Source of the DNA: Cyclostephanos tholiformis
Lineage: Eukaryota; Bacillariophyta; Thalassiosirophyceae; Thalassiosirales; Thalassiosiraceae
Assembly (NCBI GenBank): GCA_036939975.1
Contig: JALLPB010000025.1
Coordinates: 1 to 60,243, forward strand
Reading direction: 5' to 3'
DNA length: 60,243 nt
The notes below the pieces were generated by a model that worked only from the letters and a program-made list of their open reading frames with translations, searched no databases and had not been told where the DNA came from. Shown piece after piece: positions 1 to 11,000 of this stretch (position 1 is the first letter of the stretch; every line of letters starts with the position of its first letter). The position numbers were made by a program, and so were the translations under genes.

Positions 1-241
1 GCCAAGTTCGAACTTGGCAGTGATTTTTTGATTTGAAGAAAGATGAAAAAGCAGGTAGACACTAGCTGACACGGTTTCTCAACTTGCATTTCCACTCCGA
101 AAATAGGAACACCGTGGAAAGCCATAGAAAAGGACTGAAAAAAAAGACTCCCACGCGCCTCTTGCCCTCTAGAGGCTCTCTCCCTCCTCCCTCCTCCTCC
201 CTCCTCTCTGCTCTCACAAAAAATAGCATCACCGCACCCCA
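1..241. other. 5' flank of first gene: palindrome and CT-rich leader
   Basis: Positions 1-18 are a perfect 18-bp palindrome (GCCAAGTTCGAACTTGGC). Positions about 164-217 form a pyrimidine-rich tract of CCTC/CTCC repeats ending shortly before the ATG at 242, as is common for a core promoter or 5' leader. No ORF or RNA gene is visible here. The palindrome lies at the window edge, so whether it belongs to a longer inverted repeat cannot be seen. Confidence 0.4.
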
Positions 242-1461
242 ATGCCGACGTTAACAAAAACGACGAAGCAGTGGGGTAAAGTCGACAAATCATACCTACA
301 TCAGCTGATTGTCGACGGGAAAGTCGACATCGAAGATCTCTCCTTTGAGAACATCGACGACGTCAACGCACTCTACTTCCCCCACCGCCAGCGGCGCAAT
401 TTTCGACGCAATTTCAAGGATTTTGCGTCCTCGTTCGACCTCGACCAAGCACTCTCCGGGGCGAGACTACAGGCGGCAAAAGGTAAGCTCCGCGTTTGTC
501 GTTTATTTTGTTGATTGTTATTTAATTGTTTCTAACCGCCCCCCCCCCTGTTTGCCCGTCATTTCCCGTCATCCCCTTTGCAGGTGACGACGAAGACAAC
601 GTCGACGACCCCCAAGACGACGACCCCCCCCCAAGCCCAGCAAGAATGAACTCGAAGACCGCCATCAAGGCGGCTGCAGCCGGGCCGAAGAAGGCCGCCG
701 GCGCCAAGACGACCGGCGAGACCGAGGATCGGTCGATGGCCTTAGCCTGCCGTCCGGTGTCGAAGCTTTACGGCTTCGGCACCAACGACAAGTACGCCGT
801 GTCCTTCGACACGGAAGGCACGACGGACTTCTGCCTCGTGTCCTTTTTTGTGTGCGGCGTTCTCCCCGAGACGGGGGGCTACGCCGTGACTCTGTCGGAC
901 GACGGCCACACCATCAGGTGGAGCCGTCCCGTCGACAGCTTCCTGTTTTCAATGGAGCACCTCAAGTGCGTCATGGGAGCGGAGTACTCGGACACTCACG
1001 TCCGAGTCCGCTCCTTTGACGAGGTCACTCAAGCGATCTCGAAGGACAAGCTCGAGGCGGACGCAAATGGACTCTTCTGGGGGAAACCCCAGGAGATCCA
1101 CCTCGACAAACGGTGCACCGGCACCGTCGAGGCCGTCGTGATGCCGTATCGCGCGCCTCGTTCCCTCGAGCCCGTTACGGATTCGAAGGGGCGCAGGCAC
1201 TATCAGTACCACTCGATAGTGCACGTCAAGGCCCAGCTGGCGGAGCAGAGGAAGACCGCCAAGAAGAAGACCACGAAGACCCGGCCGCTCGAGCTCTACG
1301 AAGCTCCGAGCAGCCAGGGGACCACTCCGAGTCCCGGCGTCCGTCGCAAACGCCAGCGTGATTGGGGTGGCAGTCACCGAGACACAAGGCCTGCGGTGAG
1401 ACCCAGGGGGAGCAAGGTGAGCGAGGAGAACGACGAGGACTACGAAAGCGACGAATATTAG
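242..1461 (+). CDS. Lineage-specific hypothetical protein, two exons
   Basis: Two exons, 242..482 and 584..1461, join across a 101-nt GT-AG intron (483..583). The junction completes a Gly codon and keeps the frame, giving about 372 residues. Exon 1 encodes a basic, aromatic N-terminal module with the motifs WGKVDKSYLHQL, VDIEDLS and RRNFRRNFKDF. An acidic and Pro/Ala/Lys-rich linker follows. A compact C-terminal domain (about residues 130-300 of the spliced protein) contains SKLYGFG, WSRPVDSFLFS and GLFWGKPQEIHLDKR, then a Lys/Arg-rich, acidic-ended tail. No enzyme family was recognised. The N-terminal motif resembles a family I recall as multi-copy in Thalassiosira-type diatoms (memory, not a search). 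The basic tail could bind nucleic acid, which is only an inference. The intron junction makes the gene model strong even though the function is unknown. Confidence 0.75.
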
Positions 1462-1485
1462 TAGGCTTCATTACGATAGCATTAC

Positions 1486-1608
1486 ATTTATACTTAGTAA
1501 CACATTTTTTACTAGCGTAACACCCTGTCTGTAACACTAGGTAGTGNATTTATACTTAGTAACACATTTTTTACTAGCGTAACACCCTGTCTGTAACACT
1601 AGGTAGTG
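1486..1608. repeat. Perfect 61-bp direct duplication split by a single N
   Basis: Positions 1486-1546 and 1548-1608 are identical 61-bp copies, separated by one N at 1547. An exact tandem duplication interrupted by a single unresolved base is what results when two overlapping contig ends are abutted rather than merged. It is therefore probably an assembly artefact just downstream of the first gene's stop codon. Confidence 0.9.
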
Positions 1609-1931
1609 TAACTTAGTTACTTGTAACAAAGTGTAAAAAATGTTACAGAATTCCCTCAACTCCACTTGCAACAAACCAAATCCTACGTTGAAAAAATGAT
1701 GCGGGCATGGGGCAAACAAGATTGGTATGGGGGGGTGGTGTGGGTTACAGAGCGTCAAAAGATAGTACGATACGAGATAGGTAATACGACAAAGTCAAAA
1801 ACATCGCTTGTAGCGTCAGATTTTGGCTGTGCCCAGACTCTAGACGACACCTCCCACAATACTTCATTGTCTCCCAAGTCTCAAGCCTCGCCCTCGTTAT
1901 CTCATCTCTCGGCCGAACATCACATCGGATC
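1609..1931. other. Intergenic region with GTAAC/GTTAC inverted motifs
   Basis: Between the first gene and the MFS gene. Short inverted motifs are visible: GTAAC-TTA-GTTAC near 1608-1620, and TGTAACA (1622-1628) facing TGTTACA (1641-1647). The remainder is the presumed promoter and 5' leader of the downstream gene. Short ORFs here (such as 1666-1962) overlap the real start in another frame and have no recognisable features. Confidence 0.4.
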
Positions 1932-3699
1932 ATGCGTAGAAACTTCATTCGGGACAAGCTAGTGCCGCGTCTACTGATTATTTGCTTTGTTGCCGGCACT
2001 TCTTCTGCGTTCGTGACACATTGGTCGCATTCAACGCGCGTCACATCTAGGCCTGGAATGCATCAACGCGGTGAACAGACCCACGACGTGAAAAGGCTAC
2101 TTCGTGACAAGCCGAGAAGCGATCGTGATCCGGATAAACGTCAGCCTTTAGTTGGGACTGGAATCGCAGAAGACGATGAACAATCTACATCGACATCACC
2201 CGGCGAGATTCTCATCTTAGTCATCCCTTTGCTCCTAATCTACATCTCCAATCAGTGGTCCCGATATTCCATTTCCTACCTCGTTGACTTTTCATCTTCG
2301 ACAGATGCATCCACGAGCGCTGTCTCCGCATTTGAGGCCATGAACGTAGATTTGCAATTTACCCAATCACAATACGGCCTCCTTGCCTCCGCGGCGTTTA
2401 CAATTCTATTTGCCCTGAGCTCGCTACTTGCAGGGTCTTTGGCAGATCGGTACGACCGTAAGCTACTCATCTTGGTGCCGGCGTCGATATGGACATTGGC
2501 AACTCTTTGGACATCTCAGTCGCAATCGTATAATGATGTTTTAATGGCAAGAGTCGTCATGGGGGGAGCATGCGCGTTTGCCGTTCCCGCAGCGTATAGC
2601 CTGATAGCTGACAGCGTCTCAAAAGATAAGCTTGCACTATCCAATTCCTTATTTGGTTCTGGAGTGTATCTTGGCGGGGCACTGGCAAGTTTGAGTCTTC
2701 TTTTGGATAAAAGCTTAGGTTGGAGGGGCGCGATGATGGCGATTGGAGGCTTCGGAGCAGTTAGTATTGCCGCAGTGGGGTTATTGCTGCCGTCGGACGG
2801 AAATAGAGGTGGTAAGGATGCGCTTAAAGAGGAGCTGGCGTTGCCGGACGGCACGGAGCAAATGAAGTCGGAAGTGGAAGAGAATGGTTTCGTCCAAAAC
2901 ATGCTTCGAATTCTATCCATACCGCGTGTTCGGTTTATATTCGTTGCATCATTCTTCCGATTCTGCTCCGGGTTGATGATTGGAATTTGGGCTGCTCCTT
3001 ATTTTAAACAAACTTTCCCCGACAATGCATCCGAGTATTCTGTTGTTAATGCATTAATTGTTGGGGCCATGGGGATGAGCAGTGGCTTATTAGGTGGGTA
3101 CATTGCAGATGGGCTCGGTACTTGGTTTAGGGAGACCAAGGAGAGAGGCGCCGCAACATCTATTATACATGGCTTTTTCGATGAGCAAACAATAAGGCTT
3201 TTACTGCCGATATGTGGATCTCTTCTTGCCATACCCGCATGGTACCTCACGACCCATGCGACCTCATCAGCTAATTCATTCGAAATAGCGATGGCTTGGC
3301 TGGCGATAGGTAAGTTCTGCTAATCTTATGTGCGTTCGAAGCATTGTGAATTCTCCCTATGCTTATCTCTTATTTGTGCTCATTCTTGAAGAGTATCTCG
3401 TGGCAGAATGCTGGTTCGGACCAACTATCGCTGTACTTCAATCGACCGTGGGTAAATCGAAGACGGGAACTGCACAGGGGATGTTCGTGCTGACGGGAGC
3501 GTTGGGGAATTCAGCCCCTACGCTATTGGGATGGATATACGGGAATCATATCACAGGCCAACCATCCTCCTCATCAGAGGTACTGGCGAATCTTTTATCG
3601 TGGGGTGTATGTTCAGGATATTTCCTGAGTTCAATTTTCTTCGCTGTGAGTGTCCGCGCTAGTGTCGAATCAACGAGCGTGAAAGGCAAAGTGAAGTGA
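1932..3699 (+). CDS. Plastid-type MFS transporter, Spinster-like
   Basis: Exons 1932..3309 and 3392..3699 are joined across an 82-nt GT-AG intron (3310..3391), giving about 561 residues. The junction reads MAWLAIEYLVAECWFGPT, and its acidic residue plus WFGPT matches the Spinster-type MFS signature. The N-terminus (residues 1-30) is a short basic stretch, a hydrophobic segment and SSAFVT, resembling the diatom bipartite plastid signal with a Phe cleavage motif. A loop follows, then roughly twelve hydrophobic helices. The MFS cytoplasmic motif appears as AGSLADRYDRK after the second helix of the core, and a second copy-like loop GGYIADGLG opens the C-terminal half. Established knowledge: Spinster-type carriers move lipids or small organic anions by secondary transport. 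The substrate here cannot be inferred. Plastid envelope or thylakoid location is an inference from the signal only. Confidence 0.82.
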
Positions 3700-3827
3700 T
3701 GCTTGGTACGCAAATGAATTAGACCTGATGTCTTCCTCATAAATCGGTTATAGCGAAACAACATACCAAACATCTTGAGTAATTAATAGACAATAGGAAT
3801 GATGAAAACGAAAAACTAGGTGAACAT

Positions 3828-4823
3828 TCATTTCGTCACATTGATGATAAGTTCCTTTCCGGCCTCGTCCACAACATCCCCTAATATCTCCAAACTCTCT
3901 ACATCATCGACAATATATTTGCTTATACCGATACCAAGGCACTCTCCAATGTGATCCGGATTCTGAGCTGTTACCACTAGTCTCGACTTCATCGTGGAAC
4001 CGGCGACGTCTAGATATGATATTTCCTCGCACAAACGTACGAATTCATCATCCCATGTGGTGTAGCTTTCCGTGTCTGTCGGTGGCTGACCAGCAGGATC
4101 CAACACAATGAAGGGTATCGATCCCCGCGAGCCCTCGGAGGTAGTTTTATCGATGATGTTGGCAACGTCCGATGCAACAGATATCGGGTCTCTGTCGGTG
4201 TAATATTTTGGGTCAAATATACCAATCGACGCCCTACTAGCATTGGTGAAGGGAGTAAAACTAGTAGCCTCGCCCGCGTATTCATAACAGAGATTTACAT
4301 TTGCCGGAGCGTTAAGTAGTTGCGCCGATGGAAGCAATTGCGATATGGGTAAACGAATAAGCAGAGTGCAGACGTTTTCATCCCCCGCCGGCGTGTTCTC
4401 GGTGATGTTACTCAGCGCCTCGAGAAATTGTAACTCATTTGGAGCGCCACCTTCCCGGCGAGGCTGCCGCCGCGGCAACAACGTTAATATTGTTCCTGCC
4501 ACGCCAATCGATGTTGCGGCGTCCATCAATTCAAGCAACGATTCATTCCCCCTTGCTGTTATTTCCTCGTCGTCGATCGACGATCGGAGGTAGGCGGTGA
4601 TTTTCGTTTCGTCGTGAATCGAGACGTGCCGACCAGACTGCGAGTCATAATACGTCCCGCCGCCCTCGCCGCCGCCAACCCCACCCAAATGCCTCGGCGA
4701 ATATGACAATCGGTTCGTGACGTCGTCCTCATACCGCCGTGGCCGCATGCGGCGTGCTGCGAGGGAGGAAATACGGCGTTGCATCCTTTTTTTGACTTCG
4801 TGGAGGGTCCAGTCTCCCGCCAT
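3828..4823 (-). CDS. Hypothetical protein, 331 aa
   Basis: Single-exon gene on the minus strand. The start is placed at 4823 (MAGDWTLHEVKKRMQRR) because upstream in-frame sequence is low-complexity Gly/Pro-like translation antisense to the divergent gene. The N-terminus is basic and possibly helical, followed by a Gly-rich linker and then a well-composed alpha/beta region. That region contains hydrophobic strands such as VCTLLIRLPISQLL, IPFIVLDPAG and SRLVVTAQNP, and a final acidic segment. No catalytic motif was recognised, and no clear signal peptide or membrane helix is visible. It is convergent with the MFS gene (128 bp apart) and divergent from the LENG8-like gene, with which it shares about 170 bp of upstream DNA. 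Function unknown. Confidence 0.65.
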   Translation of the reverse strand: MAGDWTLHEVKKRMQRRISSLAARRMRPRRYEDDVTNRLSYSPRHLGGVGGGEGGGTYYDSQSGRHVSIHDETKITAYLRSSIDDEEITARGNESLLELMDAATSIGVAGTILTLLPRRQPRREGGAPNELQFLEALSNITENTPAGDENVCTLLIRLPISQLLPSAQLLNAPANVNLCYEYAGEATSFTPFTNASRASIGIFDPKYYTDRDPISVASDVANIIDKTTSEGSRGSIPFIVLDPAGQPPTDTESYTTWDDEFVRLCEEISYLDVAGSTMKSRLVVTAQNPDHIGECLGIGISKYIVDDVESLEILGDVVDEAGKELIINVTK

Positions 4824-4994
4824 TTTTATTTTCAAACGAAAATTGTCGGGAGTAGGTAGATACCTCCTATTGTGCCCGCTCCGCCCATACGCCCCCACGA
4901 TACCGTTCCGCGCCCATCCACCGCCGGCCGCAAACAGAAAAGAGAGAGAAAAACGATTCCTCTCTATCCTCTCCAAAATAATATATTCGTCGTC
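4824..4994. promoter_or_regulatory. Short divergent intergenic region (probable bidirectional promoter)
   Basis: 171 bp separate the minus-strand start at 4823 from the plus-strand start at 4995, so both promoters must lie within or overlap this stretch unless a gene has an unseen upstream exon. No canonical TATA box is obvious; the sequence is GC-rich in the middle and AG-rich before the plus-strand start. Confidence 0.45.
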
Positions 4995-7676
4995 ATGCAC
5001 TCTCAATACAGCTATTACCAAACCACTCCCACCCCCGGCCATCATCAGCAACAACAGCAGGTCGCGACGTCGACGCTGGGTCAAATTTGGAACGGAGTGC
5101 AATGGGTGGCCTCCTCCTCCGCCGCCGCCCCGCCGCTGCCGGTGCCCCCCCCCGTCGTCGTTACCGCTCCCCCCCCCCCCCCAATAATCAAGCACGGCAA
5201 GACCCACGCCCAGCTCGTGCAGCACTACACAGCCTACTATCACATGTGGAACGAGCAGGCCAATCAGGCGAAGGTCGCGTTAGTCTCGCTCCCTCCCCCC
5301 CATCCCAACACCCCCTCGAACAACGAGAGGCGGGGGGAGATGGAACGCCGGGAGAAGTGGGCGACGTACTACTCGTCGAATAGCGCGGCCTTGGCCCATT
5401 ATCACCTTGCCCTGAGCGGGCCCGGCGTCACCGTCGAGCCGTACGCGAGACCAACTAGTCCTCCCGTGCCGCCTCAGATGACCGCGACGGCGGGCGTCGT
5501 CGTCGTCGACGTCGCTTCTCCCGCCGTCGCAGTCGCCTCTCCCGCCGCGGTCGCCGTTGCCGTCGGCGCGGGGAAGGGCGCTGGCGCCGCGGCGACGACG
5601 ACATCTGGTCGTGGCGTCGACGGTGCCGGTGGGGGGGGGGAAAATGCAGCCGCCACCCCCAACGCGATTAGTATGATTGTTTCATCGACGACGAAGAAAA
5701 AGAGGTGGGCGTCGTCGGACGCCACCCCCGCCACGGGAACTCCGAGCACCTTGCTGGACCTGGAGAGGGAGGCGATTCGTAGGGGCGGGGGAGGAGATGG
5801 TAACGAAAATTATAACGGTAAGTTTACATCAAAATCCTCGTCAACAGAATCATCATCGACGTCATCATCATCATCAGCAGCAGCAGCAGCAGCGGAAGCA
5901 CCAGCAACAGCGGAAGCACCAGCAACAGTTGAAGCGCCAGCGGGAGGGGGGGTGAATCGAGGTGGTGATACCTCCCTATATCTCAATAAATTCGTTCAAG
6001 AGAAATCAACGCCCGGAATCAAGCGCAAATATACCGATGTCGGCAGCAGCTCCTACTACGGTCCGTCCCCGTCAAGGGAAGATAACATCAAGGACGAGGA
6101 TGTCGACGATTACGTCCCGTTGGCGCTCAACCAGCCATTGGGCTACGCGACGACGACGACGACGACGTCAACGAAGAAGAAGCAGAAGAAGAATAGCATC
6201 AATAAGAGCAACAGCATGAGCGGGTTCGATGCGAACGAAACGGCGTTGTCCGATCGTGCGCGCCGCTTCCAGGGTCAAGGAGGGATCGATTCCGCGTCGA
6301 ACACGCCCACAACGATCGCCAACGTCGAGAAATATATGGGCAAGACCACGATCGGCGGCTCGATGAGACAGCTCGACGAGAACGACTACGAGCGCATGAC
6401 CGTCCGGGGTACGTGCACTGTCCTCGAGAAGCAATACCTCAGATTGACGTCCCCGCCGAAATCCGAGCTCGTTCGGCCGCAGCACATACTCGAGGAACAC
6501 CTGTCGCAATTGAAAGCGAGTTATTACGGCGATCGCGAGAGGGGGAGTAACATGAGGGTGCACAACGGACGACAGCGCGATTACAGCTGGTACTGCTCCC
6601 AAATGAAGGCGATACGGCAGGACCTCACCGTACAGAGGATAATCAACGCCTTCGCCGTCGACGTGTACGAGACTCACGCGAAGATGGCCCTGGAGGAGGA
6701 CGACATAAATGAGTACAACCAGAGCCAAACTCAATTGAAGGAATTGTACGATCTGATCGCGAGGAGGAGGCAGCGGTCGAATAATGATAGCAAAGGAAGG
6801 GGGAAGGCAAAGACGAAGGGAGGGAAGGAGATACCGAAAAAGAATAAGAAGGTGAGCAACAAATGCGGGGGAAAGGAGGAGGAGGTAGATGCGGACAGTG
6901 CGGATGATGATATTGCGTTGACAAATCGGAATGAATTTATCGCGTATAGAATTATTTATTACGTTTTCCTGTCGGGGAACAAGAAATACGAGGGTGGTTC
7001 GTCGGACATTTTTAAGGTGAGTTGGAAAATTAGCCGCCTCTCTTTAATTTTTTAGTCAACTTGAGGAGCGATCCCAATTCATCGGTTTTGTTGTTTTTCT
7101 CTCAAACCATGTCGTGCCATTGCCTTATCGATATTCAGATAATGCTCGAGTTGACGCCCGAGGAACGACGAGACGAGTGCATCCATCATGCTCTATTAGG
7201 TGAGTCTGTCCCTATTTATTTGTGAAAGCGGTTTGTACCTACTCCCTGAGAATCTCTCATCTCATTTTTCTAATGCCACGTGCACCCACTCTTTACTCCC
7301 CCCCCCCCTCTCCCTCTCTCTTTCTCTCTACCGCGCCCTAACATCAGTACGCGCCGCCGTTGCCGATAACAATTACCACAAATTTTTCCAATTGCAAGAT
7401 GTAGCGCCAAATATGGGGGATTACCTCATGGATAAAATCGTACCATTAGTACGGCAGGGTGCATTGCAGCGGATATGCAAGGGGTACCGTCCGTCGGTGC
7501 CGGAAAACTTCGTTTTGAAGGAGTTAGGATTCGATGTGGAGAACAAAGAAGAGGTTAGGCGTGGCATGGCATGGTTGAAAAGTTGCGGATGCAAGTTCGA
7601 AGGGGGGTACTTGTTAACGAAGGAGACAGTATTGACGGAAAGTGGTGCAGTCGGCGTGAAGAACTCACTTATATGA
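4995..7676 (+). CDS. SAC3/GANP-domain protein, LENG8/THP3-like
   Basis: Exons 4995..7016, 7139..7199 and 7348..7676 are joined across two GT-AG introns (122 and 148 nt) with frame kept, giving 803 residues. Start chosen at MHSQYSYYQTT; an in-frame upstream ATG at 4872 gives a non-conserved basic peptide. Residues 1 to about 460 are low-complexity: Gln, Pro (encoded across a C14 run at 5169-5182), Ala and Ser tracts. From about residue 467 comes the conserved domain, with VRGTCTVLEKQYLRLTS, WYCSQMKAIRQDLTVQ and NAFAVDVYETHAKMALE, typical of the LENG8/Thp3 branch of SAC3/GANP. The last two exons complete the PCI-like winged helix. Family knowledge: such proteins act with mRNA export and processing factors, Thp3 with Csn12. 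Nuclear location is inferred. A GGTAAGT at 5817 could be a cryptic donor, but the frame stays open through it. Confidence 0.85.
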
Positions 7677-8024
7677 TGTGTAAATGATTTCAGTTTTGTT
7701 GTTGCCTCAGGTCTCTCAGTCTGTTTTGACAGGGATATTGTTTTGTGGGCGAAATTTTATTGTCGGTGCTGGAGGTTTTGCAACAATCGGAAGAATAAAG
7801 TCTTTTGACTGTCGCAAATCCACACACACGAGCAGGTATTTTTTCATCTGGCGAGTGTAACAAACGAGAGTATAGGTAAAAAAATTATGCCGCTCATGTA
7901 TCATTATAGTCATGGGTTTGAATCGACATTGAGGTCGGCTAAGTCTTGTGATGTTAATACTGGCAAATAACGACCTTCATGATGATTGCTTTGTGTTTTA
8001 AGCCAGGGTTGCAATAACATTACA
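7677..8024. other. Convergent intergenic region
   Basis: 348 bp between the 3' ends of the LENG8-like gene (plus) and the EDRF1-like gene (minus). It must hold both polyadenylation regions. No ORF, repeat or RNA gene could be supported; the small minus-strand ORF at 7716-7913 has no recognisable features. Confidence 0.4.
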
Positions 8025-11000
8025 TTACGCCTTAGACAATTCGAACAAACTATTGAGCAACGCAAAAATTGAAATGGCTGGCTGGCTACTCTCTCCTCCG
8101 CTTATGGCATTTGCTGAAGCTGACATCTTGTAAGCAAGAACAGTTCTATACATATCTTTGTATTTGTTTGAGGCTTTTTCTCCAGCTTTTAGCTTCGAAT
8201 TATTCTCCTTTTCAATCTTGACCAAACTCAACAGTAACTTTGAAACCCTTGCTTCAACGTTGTCCGAAAGTATCCCCATATGGTTGGTGACATCTGGTGC
8301 CACTGGGAGTAAGAATGCCATGCGTGTATCTAAACAGCACAGCAAAGCTTTCGAAAGGCATTCTTCGCCAGAAACTGCGGAATACAAGCTCGAAAAGTCA
8401 AGGCTCAAAACAACAAAGGTTGTCTCGTTCCCTTCAATATGCTGAAAGAAATATTGATGAGCCATTCCATAATGCTTGAACGCGGCTGCCAGTTTTTCCC
8501 GGGTTTTCGCCTCATCACGTTGGCAAGTCCAGACCTTGCTAAAATAGAGGGCCAGTTGATAATGCGCAGCAGCAGCTTGGTGCGAAGCACGAGGCGTCCC
8601 CAACGACTCGTAGATCTGACACGAACGCTCCATCGGCTCCACAATCGCCTTTTCCGCACCAGGTGTTAATCGCAATGCTTGGAATAGAAGCGGCTCGGAG
8701 GAGGAAGAGAGGGTCGACTGTCTCCTTCGTACACCCAACACCAGTAATGTTGCCGCAAGTTCTTCACTGACCATGTCCCATGTGACCTTTTCTGCATCCC
8801 TGTGACCAATTGATTGATGTGCCAGTACGAGATGGTCAACGGCCTCTTGGAGATATGACTCTGAGTTGTTCCTCGATAAATCCTGCTCCTCAGGTAGGAC
8901 GACGTTTGCGTTGGCTCGGATTTTGCAACACTGGCACAAATTGCACCTTAAAAGGGCAATGTTTCTCAAATCTTTAACCTCTGTAAACTGTTGAAGTCCC
9001 TCAAAAAACCAGAATTGTGCTGAAATGAGCATTATTGCTGAGACGTGTGACATTCCGAAATTGCTATTGGTAATTCCGGAAATTTTGCTGAGAGGCGTAA
9101 ATTGGGGCGAGAGTACAGCTCGTGACTCTTGGAGAAGAACCTTCCCTATTTCATTACAGGCATCACCTAGTCTTTGGCGTAGGACAGGCGCGACTGTGGT
9201 AACGACGTTGGAGGCCACCGATATGTGACTTACTATTTTTTCACCCCGATCCTCTCCTCCTTTACTGTCGCTACTACGACTTGCCAAGAAAACATATGCA
9301 TCGATGGCATAACCATAGCATACAGTTGCCGCAACGAGGACAAGACGCGCGTCGCGCTTGATCTCAGTTTTTTGGTCAAGGATAAATTTGGCGGCGCTTA
9401 TTGCCTCATGACAGCCTTCTTTCTGGAGGACAGACGTTTCGATTCGCTCGAAGTCTTTCGGCAGAATGACGATGCCACTTAGGTTGTTCTTTAATGACAC
9501 CTGCCCATGCGAGGCGACGCTGACAACTGAAAGCTCGGGCTTACGATTCCCAAATGCTGCGGCTGCACCAAAACATTGTTTCCGAATACCACTACAAAAA
9601 TTGTTCACTTCTCGCAATAGTCCAATTAGATCCTGCCCGCACGTGTGCCCCCGATCTCGCCAGAGGCCGTCCGCGACAAATGATCTCGCAAAATGACCGC
9701 AATACTCCCAAAGCCAAACGTATTGAAGGATGATGCTCCTCATACAATTGTTAAAAAGGGAATCTTTCACATAGGGTTGTTCTGTTTGTGCACTGCCTGA
9801 GTTCTTTGGGAGGCTACTCTGAAATATCCCGTCAAGCAAAGGAGTGGTTTCTGAAAGGATTCTTGCGGAAGTACGCAACGACTGAATTAAATTTGAAGCA
9901 AAATAATTCTGCAAATGTCGATCGGCAAGTCGAAGGTTAACGTTGATGAGCTTGTGATAGAGACCATACATCTGCGTAGATATAGCCTCGATTTCGATCA
10001 ACGATTTATCGTGCTTCGCCTTAGACAACAGAGGCGCTAGTTTCTTGACCCCACTCGTTAAATGATCGTTGGCTTTATTCAACGAGTCCACGGTAATCCT
10101 CCCATATTTGATTTGGCGTGAGGCGTAGGGCTCAGGTGATTTATTGCTGCTAGAATCCACTACTCCATGATCGTACTCGTTGTGGTCGATGGCATCGTAA
10201 TGATTCGACAGGTAAGTATCGGCAAGGTGTTCATAAACGGCTGCACCGATTGTATCATGTCTATGCCGTTGCATGTTACCATCATCATCATCATCCATAT
10301 CTACCAGCTCTTCCAATAAATTCAACGTATTTTGTAATAAACTCCTTTGGCGGTTACGATATTCGCGTCGCTTACTGCCGTTCAAAACATTGGTCGTAGA
10401 CTTCACAAGCTGTTCAAGCCGACAAGCGAATCGATAACCACACAACGCAAGCCACCATGTCCACTTCCGCTGGCGCATCTTTGATATGCTGCTAATATCG
10501 AACAACTGAATATTCGTTTCGCCAGCTGCACGATGGACAAGGAATGTAGAGTTCTCGCTGTTACAATTTGTCTTCAGAAATTGCAGAAGCATAGCAGCGT
10601 TCATCTCGACAATTTCGGGGGAGAATACTTGAGGTGGCGGAGGGTGATGATGGGAGGCGGTGGCTGCCGATGTTGATTTGGTATTCATTTCGAAGCTTCC
10701 AAGCGTAGATGGATGCATCATCAATGAGGGTATGTCCTCGGTGCGCATAAATTTAATGTTCTGAACAAAACCATGCTCCCGAAGTATCAAGGCAAGCTGT
10801 GGAACGTTCGCCATAATGTTGTCGAGGTAGGCATCTAATACGGTGCACACACCAGATGAGGCTGTCTTCGTCGTTGCAGAACTTTCTACACTCTCCACTC
10901 CTCCACTAAATGCTGATTCTTGCGATGGTGGCAAGGGCGGCCGAGAAAATCCCAGACGCGATGCCCATTCGTTCGCCCATTCAGGTCCGACTACCGAGGT

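Noticed and set aside
4717..5187. Plus-strand 156-aa ORF across the divergent promoter
   Set aside because: Overlaps both flanking gene starts in another frame; Arg/Pro-rich low complexity with no recognisable domain.
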